DNA of 64,000 nt from Methanomicrobiales archaeon (GCA_022841205.1 JALHCK010000010.1:1-64000), one strand, 5' to 3'. Shown: positions 27,391 to 36,290, counted from the first letter of the stretch. The notes: generated from the sequence alone by a model not told the origin. A program made the numbers and translations.

Positions 27391-27434
27391 GATCCTCACT
27401 GGTTAAATTGTTTCTGCGAATAATCCGCGACATT

Positions 27435-27581
27435 TTAGACTATGAGTCCTTCCAAATAGATCTCATGGTTTGCAGCAACACGGTATGTTCCTCCAGCTTG
27501 GTGTATACTACTCTGTTGAAGCTGGTATGCCCATGAACGAATAGGGTCTGGTGATTTTACCGTAATTCTGTGCGAATGCAC
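27435..27581 (-). CDS. Possible 48-residue protein or relic
   Basis: A GTG-started minus-strand frame encodes a protein-like sequence including SPDPIRSWAYQLQQSSIHQA and GGTYRVAANHEIYLEGLIV before its stop. Composition looks coding, but no family is recognised and its 5' end overlaps the start of the plus-strand gene at 27576. It may be the tail of a lost gene in this decayed zone. Confidence 0.25.
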   Translation of the reverse strand: MHSHRITVKSPDPIRSWAYQLQQSSIHQAGGTYRVAANHEIYLEGLIV

Positions 27582-28052
27582 ATGTCAACAGCGGAACTGT
27601 CTATTCCTGATTTTTCCAATCCTGAATGGGTTTTCTTCGTCCTTAGCTTTGGATACCCCTGCAGCACGTACGTGCGGGGGCCGTATTTCCCGGAACCGAC
27701 AAGAGACCTGTATGATTTCCGTCATGATTTCGAGCAGCTGGCCACGGAATCACACCTGAATGCGCATGAAAAGGAGACTGCACGGGATCTTGGCAGAGTT
27801 TTCGGATTAAAACCGGTCCTGCTGGAAATTGGAGCCACATATGGGTATTTTTCGATGAAGGAGAAGTGCAGCCCTCTCGAAGCCCTCACCCGTGTGAAAC
27901 GATTAAAACCATTCTATTCGGAGGCCCGGATCGCAGTCGGTATCTCAAAAGCAAAAGAGTTCCTCTTTGAACCGACTGCAAATGACCTCGAGGAACTGAA
28001 GAAAGAGGCAGGTATCTGGCAGAGTGCCTCTCTTCGGTCAATGGAGCACTGA
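27576..28052 (+). CDS. Hypothetical soluble protein
   Basis: About 158 residues (start ATG 27576 or 27582). It contains a hydrophobic, aromatic N-terminal segment (NPEWVFFVLSFGYPCSTYVR), a charged helical middle and LEALTRVKRLKPFYSEARIA-like helix, ending in an acidic helix. No membrane span or known motif is evident. It is followed after 3 bases by a MazF-like relic, so it could be a partner of a lost toxin-antitoxin pair, but it does not look like a typical antitoxin. Function unknown. Confidence 0.5.
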   Translation: MHMSTAELSIPDFSNPEWVFFVLSFGYPCSTYVRGPYFPEPTRDLYDFRHDFEQLATESHLNAHEKETARDLGRVFGLKPVLLEIGATYGYFSMKEKCSPLEALTRVKRLKPFYSEARIAVGISKAKEFLFEPTANDLEELKKEAGIWQSASLRSMEH

Positions 28053-28055
28053 TTG

Positions 28056-28184
28056 ATGAAAAGGGGTGAGATCCGGCTCGCGGACCTGAATGATGCAAAA
28101 GGGCATGAGCAGAAAGAAAGGACTGACCGCGATTGCAAGAACAATTGCGGAGAGCGACCTGAATCCTGCGGGATATCGCGGTAA
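28056..28184 (+). pseudogene. MazF/PemK-type toxin N-terminal remnant
   Basis: The 42-residue frame begins MKRGEIRLADLNDAKGHEQK, which matches the MazF N-terminal pattern M.RG.I.l.dl.p..G.EQ.. . The expected RPVVVI strand does not follow; the frame turns cysteine-rich and stops, so the toxin is truncated or frameshifted. The match covers only 20 residues and was not tested by search. Confidence 0.4.
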
Positions 28185-28207
28185 GAAAAAGTGGTGCGAG
28201 CTACCAA

Positions 28208-28861
28208 TCACCTCAATGCGTATTTCCTGATCAGCTCGGATTTCATCGATGCAAGGTTGCCCTGTCCTGTGCTGTAACCCGCAGCTGACTCCATCAGGGC
28301 ATTCTTGGAACCCGATTGGGTGATCACCACCGGGCCAGACCCACCTTTCTGCATCCTCTGGAGATTTGCGAAGACTGATGATTTTGTGATGCCCTGCTTC
28401 ATGAGAAACCTGTTTGTGAAGGAATTATATGGATCCACCCGGTTCGTTCCTGAAGCGGGTCTGGTTGGATCGAAGGGGTTCTCGAGCCTCAGGAACATAT
28501 TGGTATTGGGCGAAAGCACATACGAAACACGTTCAACCCTGGAAGGGTTCATATATGACAGGGTCAGGATTACCTGGGAGATTGGCTTTCCGCTCATTGA
28601 TGCTTCGTGGATATTGCTCTTCAGATATGCGCATAGCATATCCTCAGAATTGATCATCTCGTTTGGTGTGAATCTGAGCACGTTGACCGTTTGCGGAGCC
28701 GTGATAGCCAATTCGATTTCCGTCACACCATGGCTTCCCGCCATAACTTCTCTCAGGCTGTTACAGGCGATATCTGCATCATAGGCGCTGGCTGTTCCCA
28801 CGACAAGCATGAAGAGGAACAAAACGCCAGCGACATACAGGCTCGTTCTGGTTTTATTCAT
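28208..28861 (-). CDS. Secreted protein of unknown function
   Basis: This 217-residue protein has a clear signal peptide (MNKTRTSLYVAGVLFLFMLV, then VGTASA, cleavage near residue 26). The mature part is soluble with two cysteines (ACNSL, DMLCAYL) and polar segments such as SGKPISQVILTLSYMNPSRV and GSGPVVITQSGSKNALMESA. I do not recognise a family. Its AT-rich upstream region (28862-29000) provides a promoter. A dead copy of its signal-peptide region lies at 27320-27390, showing local duplication. Confidence 0.65.
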   Translation of the reverse strand: MNKTRTSLYVAGVLFLFMLVVGTASAYDADIACNSLREVMAGSHGVTEIELAITAPQTVNVLRFTPNEMINSEDMLCAYLKSNIHEASMSGKPISQVILTLSYMNPSRVERVSYVLSPNTNMFLRLENPFDPTRPASGTNRVDPYNSFTNRFLMKQGITKSSVFANLQRMQKGGSGPVVITQSGSKNALMESAAGYSTGQGNLASMKSELIRKYALR

Positions 28862-29190
28862 GATCTTACCTCATCATCTTTGGTTAATGTTAATGGCATT
28901 GAAGGATTTCTTCCTTCCGTTAAGATGGTTGAAATCCAACAACGTTCCTTCCATCAGTTCTCGGGAAATATATTCTTTTCCAAGGCTAATATTAGTTTTA
29001 TATTTAAGTTAAAAATTTTAATTCAGATTTCTATCATCGAACCCGTTTGTATTATCATCAAGTGGTCGCCCGCAGACTACAGAAGTTCGGGATAGGAGAA
29101 TTGATGGTCTTGTAGTACTCGCATTGACATGGTTCCAACGGTGGATCTACCCCATCACCTTTTTCCCGGATCCCTCCGTTATAGCATTGT
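28862..29190. other. AT-rich intergenic between divergent genes
   Basis: About 330 bases. The centre (28985-29030) is very AT-rich (tttatatttaagttaaaaatttt) and can supply promoters to the secreted-protein gene on the left and the helicase gene on the right. No ORF or RNA was recognised. Confidence 0.4.
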
Positions 29191-32100
29191 ATGCAGCTCA
29201 ACCCCGCCCAGGCCGATGCCGTCACCTGCCAGGGCATCCAGCTCATCCTCGCCGGTCCCGGGTCGGGAAAGACACGGGTCATCGGTGAAAAGATCCGCTA
29301 CCTCATCTCAACCGGGGTGTCCCCGTCAGACATCCTCGCCCTCACCTTCTCCGACAAAGCTGCCCAGGAGATGCGGGACCGCCTGGACATGGTGCCGCAG
29401 AGTGCCGATCTGACGGTGGGCACCTTCCACTCGTTCTGCCTCTCGGTCCTGGAAGAGAACCGGCTGGATTCGGGCATCAACTTCAGCTCGGGCGTAATCA
29501 GCCGGGCAAACCAGCTCGTCTGGGGACTGAAGAATATCGATTCGTTCGGGTTTGAGCATATCGAGGTCGGGAACAACGCCGTCGACGTTGTTGAAGCAAT
29601 TATCGATGGCATCAGCATCTTCCGGGACGAACTGGTTTCCCCCGATGAACTTGCCAGTTATCTCAAGAGTAAAGAACAGGTCGCCCTGTCCGCAGAAGAA
29701 TCGGCATACCTTGAGAAACTCTCGGACCTCCTCAGGGTCTACCGGGCCTACGAACGCTTCAAACGCGAAGAGATGCTGCTCGATTACGACGACATGATCC
29801 ATGAGGCCTGCCGGCTCTTCGAACGAAAACCACTCATCCTCCAGCGATACCGGGAGCGGTTCACCCACATCATGGTCGACGAATTCCAGGATACGAATTA
29901 CGCACAGTTGCAGCTGATCAAGATGCTTGCCGGGGACCACCTCTGCGTTGTAGGCGATGACGACCAGACCATCTACCGGTTCCGGGGGGCGTATCTTACG
30001 AACATGCAGGACTTTTTCCAGCACTTCCGGGACGCAAAAGAGATCCTGCTCACGCATAACTACCGGAGCACACAGACGATCCTCACCCTGGCTCTTGCCC
30101 TGATGCACCATGCACCCAACCGGCGAGAGAAACGCCTGCTCACGGAAAATCCTCACGGAGATCCGGTCAGGGTAGTGGAGTGCGAAGACGAGACGACCGA
30201 GGCCTCGTATGTGGTCGGGGAGATCGAACGGCTTCTTGGGAAACCCTTCACAAACCGCCGGGAAAAGGTGGAGCGTCCCTACACCTTCAAGGACTTCGCG
30301 ATCATCTGCCGGAGGAGACGGGACGGGGCGAAGTTCTATCAGCTGCTGCGGGACCGGGGTATTCCTGCGGAATTTGTCGGTGAGATGGAGTTTTTTTCCG
30401 CACCGGTGATCCGTGACCTCCTGGCATACCTGAAGATCATCAACAATCCCCTCGCCGCAGGAATCCCCCTCAACCGGGTCATGAAAATCTCAGGCATCCC
30501 GGAGACCGAGGTGCAGAAGATCAACGCGGTCGCCCGGAAAGCAACTTTCGGCAATCCCTACAACGATGGTGTTTTCGAGGCGATGCGAAGCATCGATTCC
30601 CTTGCCCCTCACCATGCAACCGCGGTCAGTGAGATACTGGGTACCCTGGACAGGCTGATCATGGAAAAAGATCTGGGCACGCTCACCGTGCTTGTCCACC
30701 ACCTCATGATGCGGGCAACTGACCTCTATGCAAGGGCCCTTGAAGATGAGACCGGGCAGGCGGTCCTCCTCCTCAACCAGTTCCTCACCATCACCCGCGA
30801 GTATGAAGAGATAACCCGGGATGTGACGGTCGACAGCTTCCTCTCCTACCTCCGGTTCCTCTCAGGGTTTTCAATCGAGGTGGGGGAGACCGATGTTGCA
30901 GATTCTGTGAAAGTCCTCACCGTGCACAAGAGCAAGGGAAAAGAGTTCCCCGTGGTGTTCGTGGGGGACCTTGCCCTGAAACGGTTCCCGCTCCAGTACC
31001 AGGAGAAGGAGTTCTTTGTCCCAAATGACCTCTCGAAGGGATTGAAGACCACCGATGATGAGAAAGCACTCTTTCTCCAGGAGGAGCGTCGCCTCCTCTA
31101 TGTCGCCATGACCCGGGCCGAGGATCTTCTCTATCTCACGAGGGCCAGGTGGTACGGGAACAACAAGAATCCAACGAAGCAGTCGAAGTTCCTTGACGAG
31201 CTTCCCCTTGAGGACACTTCACTTATCAAAAAGATCGAAGTGCCTGCGGAGATATCCGTCCCTTCCATCCGCGGTGGGAATGCCCTTGAACAGTATCAGC
31301 ACACCCTCCAGTACCAGGCGAAGAGGGCAATTCACCAGTTGCATCTCAAGACCGCTATCCAGCACATCGTCACCCTGGAAAAACTGCGGCTCATCGCGGA
31401 AGGGAAGAGTCCATCATCGTTCAACCGCGATGCATTCCTGGCCTTCACCGAGAATGATGCCGAGATCGAGGCTCTCGTGCAGGGACACACCCCCTGCCTT
31501 GTCGGGGAATCCCACACGTTCTCCGCGTCCGGGCTTGGTACCTATGAACGCTGCCCTCTCAAGTACAAGTTCCGGTATATCGTACAGGTCCCGTCTCTTC
31601 CCCGGACCTTCTTCGATCTGGGTTCAGCCGTCCATACCGTCATCGAGCATCTTTCCAGGAAACAGAAAGAGGGGATTCCTCCAACGAAGGAGATGGCCCT
31701 TTCCCTCCTGGATACTGCCTGGTCCACGGCAGCGTATGAATCGAAGAGCCACGAGATGAAGGACCGGGCTATGGCCGAAACCCTGATCGACACCTACCTT
31801 GCCTGGCAGGCAGGCAACCCCAACCGCGTTCTCGAGGCCGAGAAGAGGTTCCAGGTCTCCCTTGGCGGAAGGTTGTTGAGGGGAGTGATCGACCGCATCG
31901 AAGAGACTCCTGGTGGTGAGATCGTGGTGGTCGATTTCAAGACGGGCTCAAAGCCAGGAAACCTGTCGAAAAATACCATCCGGGAAGACATGCAGATGAA
32001 TCTCTACAGCCTGGCAATTCGCGAACTCTACGGGAGGCTCCCGGTAAGGGCATCGCTGTATTATCTTGGGCCCGATAAAGCGTATGATTACCGTCCGACC

Positions 32101-32238
32101 GCTGAGAGCATCGGGACATTCGAAGACCGGGTTGTGGCGCTGATCAATGCGATTTGTGCAGAGGAGTTCTCCCCTACGCCGGATTACCAGACATGCAGGT
32201 GGTGCGATTACAGGGATTTGTGTGAGGATGGGGAGTGA
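29191..32238 (+). CDS. UvrD/Rep-family helicase fused to a PD-(D/E)XK nuclease with Fe-S cysteines
   Basis: The 1015-residue protein starts with superfamily 1A helicase motifs: AGPGSGKT (21-28), TFHSFC, LDYDDMI, DEFQDTNYAQL (about 229-239) and DDQTIYRFRGA, then VLTVHKSKGKEFPVVFVGDL and LLYVAMTRAED. The C-terminal third is a RecB-type nuclease: GVIDRIE (about 898) and VVDFKTG (about 912-918), flanked by YERCPLKYKF (about 787) and CRWCDYRDLC near the end. Four such cysteines bind a 4Fe-4S cluster in AddB-like nucleases. The role is probably DNA end processing or recombination repair. No AddB partner is adjacent. Confidence 0.88.
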   Translation: MQLNPAQADAVTCQGIQLILAGPGSGKTRVIGEKIRYLISTGVSPSDILALTFSDKAAQEMRDRLDMVPQSADLTVGTFHSFCLSVLEENRLDSGINFSSGVISRANQLVWGLKNIDSFGFEHIEVGNNAVDVVEAIIDGISIFRDELVSPDELASYLKSKEQVALSAEESAYLEKLSDLLRVYRAYERFKREEMLLDYDDMIHEACRLFERKPLILQRYRERFTHIMVDEFQDTNYAQLQLIKMLAGDHLCVVGDDDQTIYRFRGAYLTNMQDFFQHFRDAKEILLTHNYRSTQTILTLALALMHHAPNRREKRLLTENPHGDPVRVVECEDETTEASYVVGEIERLLGKPFTNRREKVERPYTFKDFAIICRRRRDGAKFYQLLRDRGIPAEFVGEMEFFSAPVIRDLLAYLKIINNPLAAGIPLNRVMKISGIPETEVQKINAVARKATFGNPYNDGVFEAMRSIDSLAPHHATAVSEILGTLDRLIMEKDLGTLTVLVHHLMMRATDLYARALEDETGQAVLLLNQFLTITREYEEITRDVTVDSFLSYLRFLSGFSIEVGETDVADSVKVLTVHKSKGKEFPVVFVGDLALKRFPLQYQEKEFFVPNDLSKGLKTTDDEKALFLQEERRLLYVAMTRAEDLLYLTRARWYGNNKNPTKQSKFLDELPLEDTSLIKKIEVPAEISVPSIRGGNALEQYQHTLQYQAKRAIHQLHLKTAIQHIVTLEKLRLIAEGKSPSSFNRDAFLAFTENDAEIEALVQGHTPCLVGESHTFSASGLGTYERCPLKYKFRYIVQVPSLPRTFFDLGSAVHTVIEHLSRKQKEGIPPTKEMALSLLDTAWSTAAYESKSHEMKDRAMAETLIDTYLAWQAGNPNRVLEAEKRFQVSLGGRLLRGVIDRIEETPGGEIVVVDFKTGSKPGNLSKNTIREDMQMNLYSLAIRELYGRLPVRASLYYLGPDKAYDYRPTAESIGTFEDRVVALINAICAEEFSPTPDYQTCRWCDYRDLCEDGE

Positions 32239-32239
32239 G

Positions 32240-32326
32240 GGGAATCGTGGGGTGGTCTTCTGTTCTGCCTGGTGTCCTGTGACAAGGACTTTTGATGGGG
32301 GGATATCATGGACCTGCCGGAGTTCA
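32240..32326 (-). pseudogene. Possible HicA-like toxin remnant
   Basis: Directly after the hicB-like stop, the minus strand encodes ELRQVHDI followed by a short basic stretch with VTGHQAEQK, reminiscent of a HicA N-terminus (k.l.qvsgk.vi.aL...G....rq.GSH). The frame then runs antisense into the helicase gene end. The remnant is too short and diverged for a firm call. Confidence 0.25.
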
Positions 32327-32550
32327 ACCCTGGACGGTTCCGATCTCAACCTCGCGGAATCCGACAAATGCATTGAGATGTTCGGGCTTTGAACCTTCCA
32401 TGCAAAGCTCGATTACTTCCTTGATACGGGCAAGAGCCTCATCAATGGTTTTACCGAATGTGTGACAGCCTTTGAACTGGGGGGGCAGGATACGATGAAG
32501 ACCCCATCTTCATCAGTTTCGACAAGGATGGGGACATGGACTGTTTTCAT
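32324..32550 (-). pseudogene. HicB-family antitoxin, single-base frameshift
   Basis: From ATG 32550 the minus strand encodes MKTVHVPILVETDEDGVFIV then SCPP, the HicB start. At a C7 run (plus-strand G run 32479-32485) the frame breaks. Adding one C restores QFKGCHTFGKTIDEALARIK and then EVIELCMEGSKPEHLNAFVG, ending FREVEIGTVQG. Both halves together give a complete ~75-residue HicB-like antitoxin. Homopolymer slippage, a phase-variable tract or an assembly error could each explain it. A faint HicA-like relic lies immediately downstream. Confidence 0.75.
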
Positions 32551-33052
32551 ATGCACATCATCGGTATTATGGCACGAGATCTTCGTATTGAGCCTTTCAA
32601 GCATATTCGTAGCCCGGGTTCTCCGCAGTATACCTCGGGGCCGGAGAAATGCATAAGGGAACGTTTATGCTGGGGAAAAATGTACGTCAGTACGGTAACC
32701 ATCACGGACGCAGATCCGGCGGTGGTTCTGGTGGGGGGGTCCCGACTGAGAATGATGGTCGGGAGAGGGCGTGTATCCGCGTGGGTTTCGCTCATCGTGT
32801 ATGATAGTGCGAACGGAATCGGCTCCAACAGGATATTCGTCGAAGACCAGGGTCAGGGAGTGTTCCCCGACTCCGGATGAATTTCAGCAGGAACAGTACT
32901 GACTTCCGTGAACTCCTGAAACCGCGGTCATCCCGCGGGGTCCACGACCTCCTGATCCCGAACTTCATCCCCGGCTGAGCATCCACCCCCGGGTCTGGTT
33001 CCTCTGATAAAGGATGGACTGACCCTGAACACGGTTGATTGAATAAGAAGAT
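32551..33052. other. Intergenic, no gene recognised
   Basis: About 500 bases. Frames exist on both strands (for example 32547-32828 minus and 32536-32880 plus), but none shows a recognisable motif. A minus-strand frame around 32740-32920 reads protein-like for about 45 codons (including HSLTLVFDEYPVGADSVR) without a start and may be another relic. Confidence 0.3.
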
Positions 33053-34027
33053 GTGGTTAATTTGGCAGATTTCAAGAAGGGTGAATCGATTCGCGATTTT
33101 CTGCTACGCGACAGTGGTACCGGAACCAGGATCGGCGTGCGGAAGGATCCCAATCCTGACATTGCCCGGATTATCATTGCAGGACCCTGGGACGGTGATG
33201 GACAGAAAGCCAGCGCCCTCCTTCACAACATTGCCGGGAAGTGGGCCGGTCACCCCCGGACCGACTTCCTGATCACCCCGGGGGGATTTATCAGGTTTCC
33301 CTGGCCGGAGGAGGTACCCTGTATCGGGGATGCGATATATCCCGACAGGGATGCGGTTGCCGATCTCACAGATGCGGCGCAAAGAGCAGTGGATGCTTTC
33401 CTCACACCCGATCTCTGTGATGAACTGAATAACTATACACGATGCCTGACCATCGGGGCAGACTCGAGGGGTAACAAAAATGAAATCGAGTTTGTCTGCG
33501 TATGTGACCTGGAATCCGGGAAGATGTCCTGGACCGGCAAATCGTATCCGAATACCGGGCAGGAATCACGACTGGTCAGGATCACCGACCTCTCCTCTCA
33601 TTTTCTCCCGCTCCTGGACCAGTCGGCACTTGTCCTCGGAAGCCACGATCTTCATATTTTCAATAACCGGGTTGGTGGATGGGAGAACCTGTCTGCATGG
33701 CGCAGGGAAACCCGGGAAGAGATGAAACAGCTGGCATTGGAGAAGAGACCGACCATCATTCTCCAGCACCCACACACCACGGATTCGTCGCGTACCTGGC
33801 CCAAGGCGTGGAGTGGTCTCCTGGAAAAAGTTCCCACAGCGAATTGCTATGCGAGTGCGGGGCTCTATTATAAGGAGGGAGATCCCTGCAGGAGCCCTCT
33901 GGCCCGGGTCCTGTCCGCCACAAAAATGGGGGCCACGATCGATTTCATCCATCCTGTGGCCCCTCTCAATGTGGAGAATTTTGGGAACGGTGCGGTTGCA
34001 TCAGGGTTTGAGATTTCACCCCTGTAA
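33053..34027 (+). CDS. Hypothetical protein, 324 residues
   Basis: The soluble, mixed alpha/beta protein begins MVNLADFKKGESIRDFLLR (GTG start; an internal TTG is possible). Visible landmarks are ARIIIAGPWDGDGQKASALL, ITPGGFIRFPWPEEV, CLTIGADSRGNKNEIEFVCV, VLGSHDLHIFN and RPTIILQHPHTTDSSRTWPK. The histidine-, aspartate- and asparagine-containing loops (GSHDLHIFN, QHPHTTD) look enzyme-like, but I do not recognise a family. No operon partner is clear; a transposon-truncated gene follows 24 bases later. Confidence 0.55.
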   Translation: MVNLADFKKGESIRDFLLRDSGTGTRIGVRKDPNPDIARIIIAGPWDGDGQKASALLHNIAGKWAGHPRTDFLITPGGFIRFPWPEEVPCIGDAIYPDRDAVADLTDAAQRAVDAFLTPDLCDELNNYTRCLTIGADSRGNKNEIEFVCVCDLESGKMSWTGKSYPNTGQESRLVRITDLSSHFLPLLDQSALVLGSHDLHIFNNRVGGWENLSAWRRETREEMKQLALEKRPTIILQHPHTTDSSRTWPKAWSGLLEKVPTANCYASAGLYYKEGDPCRSPLARVLSATKMGATIDFIHPVAPLNVENFGNGAVASGFEISPL

Positions 34028-34051
34028 AAGATTGTCACAAGTTTTGACAGG

Positions 34052-34288
34052 ATGATGCCGCTCATTCCGGGTTTTCTCAAAATCCGGACGCGAAAGGACG
34101 AGGTTTCCTATTCCTTCGCCGAGTGGAAGAAAGAACTGGACCCGGAGGGCCTTCGTGTCCGGTATGAGTTCAATCACTGGGCAAACGAACACAAGGTCAG
34201 TGTTGAATTCCATACCGAGCCGCTCCAGCTTGCAATTCTGCTTCGTGCTCCATCACCAGGTTCAGGAAAAATGTTAGGAGCGCTTTGA
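34052..34288 (+). pseudogene. Gene truncated by an IS256-type insertion relic
   Basis: The frame begins MMPLIPGFLKIRTRKDEVSY and reads like a real charged protein up to KVSVEFHTE (about 34213). The last ~25 codons (PLQLAILLRAPSPGSGK...) are the antisense of an IS256-type transposase fragment. The original gene was therefore probably longer and was interrupted by a transposon whose remains cover its 3' part. Its family is not recognisable from the 54 genuine residues. Confidence 0.5.
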
Positions 34289-34340
34289 GACCACCATCGT
34301 GATCATCAAAGTATTCTTGTACTAAGTCAAATAGTTCCAT
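34214..34340 (-). pseudogene. IS256 (mutator)-family transposase N-terminal remnant
   Basis: From ATG 34340 the minus strand encodes MELFDLVQEYFDDHDGGLKA, then LLTFFLNLVMEHEAELQAGA and ARYG. This is the usual IS256-family opening, where a short N-terminal helix precedes L..fLn.vME.E...qaGA.rYgR. The frame is lost right after ARYG, so over 85% of the transposase is gone. No terminal inverted repeat was recognised. It is a different subtype from the IS256-like relic at 52368. Confidence 0.7.
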
Positions 34341-34485
34341 GACCCCGTTCTCCAGTCTGGTCACTTAGGATCGGGGTCACGAAATTACAGAACTTTCTCT
34401 ACACTATCTTCCAGTTTCTAATAATCCAAACCCCCACCCCCCCATCCCGAGCAATTTTTCACCATTCATCACCCAGTACCACGAA

Positions 34486-35442
34486 ATGAAGGTGATCGCC
34501 GAGCTGTCCGGGGAGCACCCGGGACTGCCGTTCGCGGAACTGGAACTGGTCGGTGAGATCCTCGAACGGAGACCACAGGTGGCGGTCGTGGACTGCAGGA
34601 ATCCCGAAAGCCTCCCGAGACTCTCGCTCACCCATGCCGTCTCCACCTACCTCGGCGAATGCGAGGCCGATATCGGCTCGTTTGCCCGCATGCTCAAAGA
34701 CCTGGCCCTGGTCGCAGAGGGTACCTATGCCGCCCGGGTGAAGAAAGTGGCGGGATGCAACCTTGCCGAACCGGTCCCGGAACTCGAACGGCTGATGGGG
34801 TCTTCCATCGGAGGGAGGGTGATGCTCAAAAACCCTGACAGCGAATACCGTGCGGTGTGCTCGGGAGACCGGTGTTACCTTGGCAGGCTGATCCGGAGGA
34901 TCGACCGCCCCTCCTTCGGGCGCCGTCGGCCGGGAGACCGGGCATTCTTTCACCCCGGGGTCATGATGCCCCGGATGGCGAGAGCGCTGGTCAACATCTC
35001 CCTTGTCCGGGCCGGGGAGATCCTGCTCGACCCGTTCTGCGGGACCGGCGGGATGGTGCTCGAGGCCGAACTCGTCGGCGCACAGGGTGCAGGGAGCGAC
35101 TTTGACCCGGTCATGGTGGCCGGGAGCAGGAAGAATGTCCCGGGCGGGTTCTTTTTCCGCGCCGATGCGACCGCCCTCCCGGTCCGGAACTCCTGCATCC
35201 ATGCCGTGGCAACCGACCTGCCCTATGGCCAGTCGGTCTCGATTGCCGCCGGAAGCATCGATACGCTGTATACCGGGGCGCTCGAAGAGATACGGCGGGT
35301 GCTCGTGCCCGGGAGGAGGGCGGTGGTGGTCACGCACCGCGATATCTCGCGCCAGGCCGGCGAGGTGATGGAAGTCGTCGCCTCCTGTTCGCAGCGGGTC
35401 CACCGGAGCCTGACCCGGAGGATGCTCGTGCTACGGAAATGA
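34486..35442 (+). CDS. tRNA (guanine-N2)-dimethyltransferase, Trm-G10 / Trm11 type
   Basis: The 318-residue protein has an N-terminal THUMP-type RNA-binding region (about 1-145) and a C-terminal Rossmann methyltransferase domain. The latter shows FHPGVMMPRMARALVN, the SAM-binding DPFCGTGGMVLEAEL (about 182-196), GSDFDPVMV, and the catalytic DLPYG (about 244-248), the family's D-P-P-Y-like motif. It methylates N2 of G10 in tRNA, an archaeal modification that stabilises the fold. It starts at ATG 34486 and appears to be monocistronic. Confidence 0.9.
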   Translation: MKVIAELSGEHPGLPFAELELVGEILERRPQVAVVDCRNPESLPRLSLTHAVSTYLGECEADIGSFARMLKDLALVAEGTYAARVKKVAGCNLAEPVPELERLMGSSIGGRVMLKNPDSEYRAVCSGDRCYLGRLIRRIDRPSFGRRRPGDRAFFHPGVMMPRMARALVNISLVRAGEILLDPFCGTGGMVLEAELVGAQGAGSDFDPVMVAGSRKNVPGGFFFRADATALPVRNSCIHAVATDLPYGQSVSIAAGSIDTLYTGALEEIRRVLVPGRRAVVVTHRDISRQAGEVMEVVASCSQRVHRSLTRRMLVLRK

Positions 35443-35525
35443 GAGAGCGGCACTCAAAAGAATAAAAGAGGAATAGTGCACACCTTCCTGTAATCGGAGT
35501 TTCACCCCCCCGGAGCAAAGGCCCA

Positions 35526-36281
35526 ATGGATAAATACCGGTTCAATGCATGCAGCCGTTCAGTAGCCGGCATCAGGCCGGAAAATGAGGATGCATGCGAA
35601 GTCTGCAGGATCTCCCACCCGACGGGACCGTTCCTGCTCCTCGCGATTGCCGACGGCCTCGGGGGCCACCCGGCAGGAGAGGTGGCAAGCAACCTGGCGG
35701 TCCGGACGTTTTCCGGGATAATCAATGACCGGCTCCTGGCCCTCCCGGAACCTGACCCGGCATCGCTTGGGTCCCTGGTGGAGCTTGCCTTCCGGGAGAC
35801 GAACAGTCGGGTCATTGCCGCCTCAGAACAGGGCGACGGCCTGCAGGGAATGGGGACAACCCTTGTCGCAGCCCTGGTAAGCGGTGAAGGACACTGTATC
35901 ATCGGAAACGTCGGGGACAGCCGCGCCTACCTTGTCGGAGAACGGCTGGAACCGCTGACCCGCGACCATTCGCGGGTACAGGAGCTCGTTGATGAAGGGC
36001 TCCTCACAAGGGAGGAAGCAGAGTGCCACCCGCAGCGAAACATCGTGACCCGCATTATCGGGCGGAAAGAAGACCGGGCAGATATCACCATCACACGGGT
36101 GGAAAACGCCCGGATACTGGTCTGCTCGGACGGCCTGCTCGACGGCCTGACCGAGGACGAGATATTCGCCGTGGCCTCGTCAGGACCATTCCCTGCCGTC
36201 TGCAACACGCTTGTCGAAGCAGCCCTGGCAAGGAGCAGGGATAATATCACCGTTATAGTTGCCGGGCGGACCGGTACATAA
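35526..36281 (+). CDS. PP2C-family serine/threonine protein phosphatase
   Basis: The 251-residue cytoplasmic protein shows the metal-dependent PP2C motifs in order: RPENEDACEVC (motif 1), AIADGLGGHPAGEVAS (motif 2, DGxGG), GMGTTLVAALV, IGNVGDSRAYLV, LTRDHSRVQELVDEG and LVCSDGLLDGLTEDEI, then DNITVIV at the end. It removes phosphate from serine or threonine using Mn2+ or Mg2+. The target is unknown, and no partner kinase is adjacent. The ATG follows GCAAAGGCCC, a weak ribosome site. Confidence 0.92.
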   Translation: MDKYRFNACSRSVAGIRPENEDACEVCRISHPTGPFLLLAIADGLGGHPAGEVASNLAVRTFSGIINDRLLALPEPDPASLGSLVELAFRETNSRVIAASEQGDGLQGMGTTLVAALVSGEGHCIIGNVGDSRAYLVGERLEPLTRDHSRVQELVDEGLLTREEAECHPQRNIVTRIIGRKEDRADITITRVENARILVCSDGLLDGLTEDEIFAVASSGPFPAVCNTLVEAALARSRDNITVIVAGRTGT

Positions 36282-36290
36282 ATTGGGGAA

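Noticed and set aside
34459..35403. 314-codon antisense frame opposite the tRNA methyltransferase
   Set aside because: It is histidine- and proline-rich, a typical shadow of a GC-rich methyltransferase gene.
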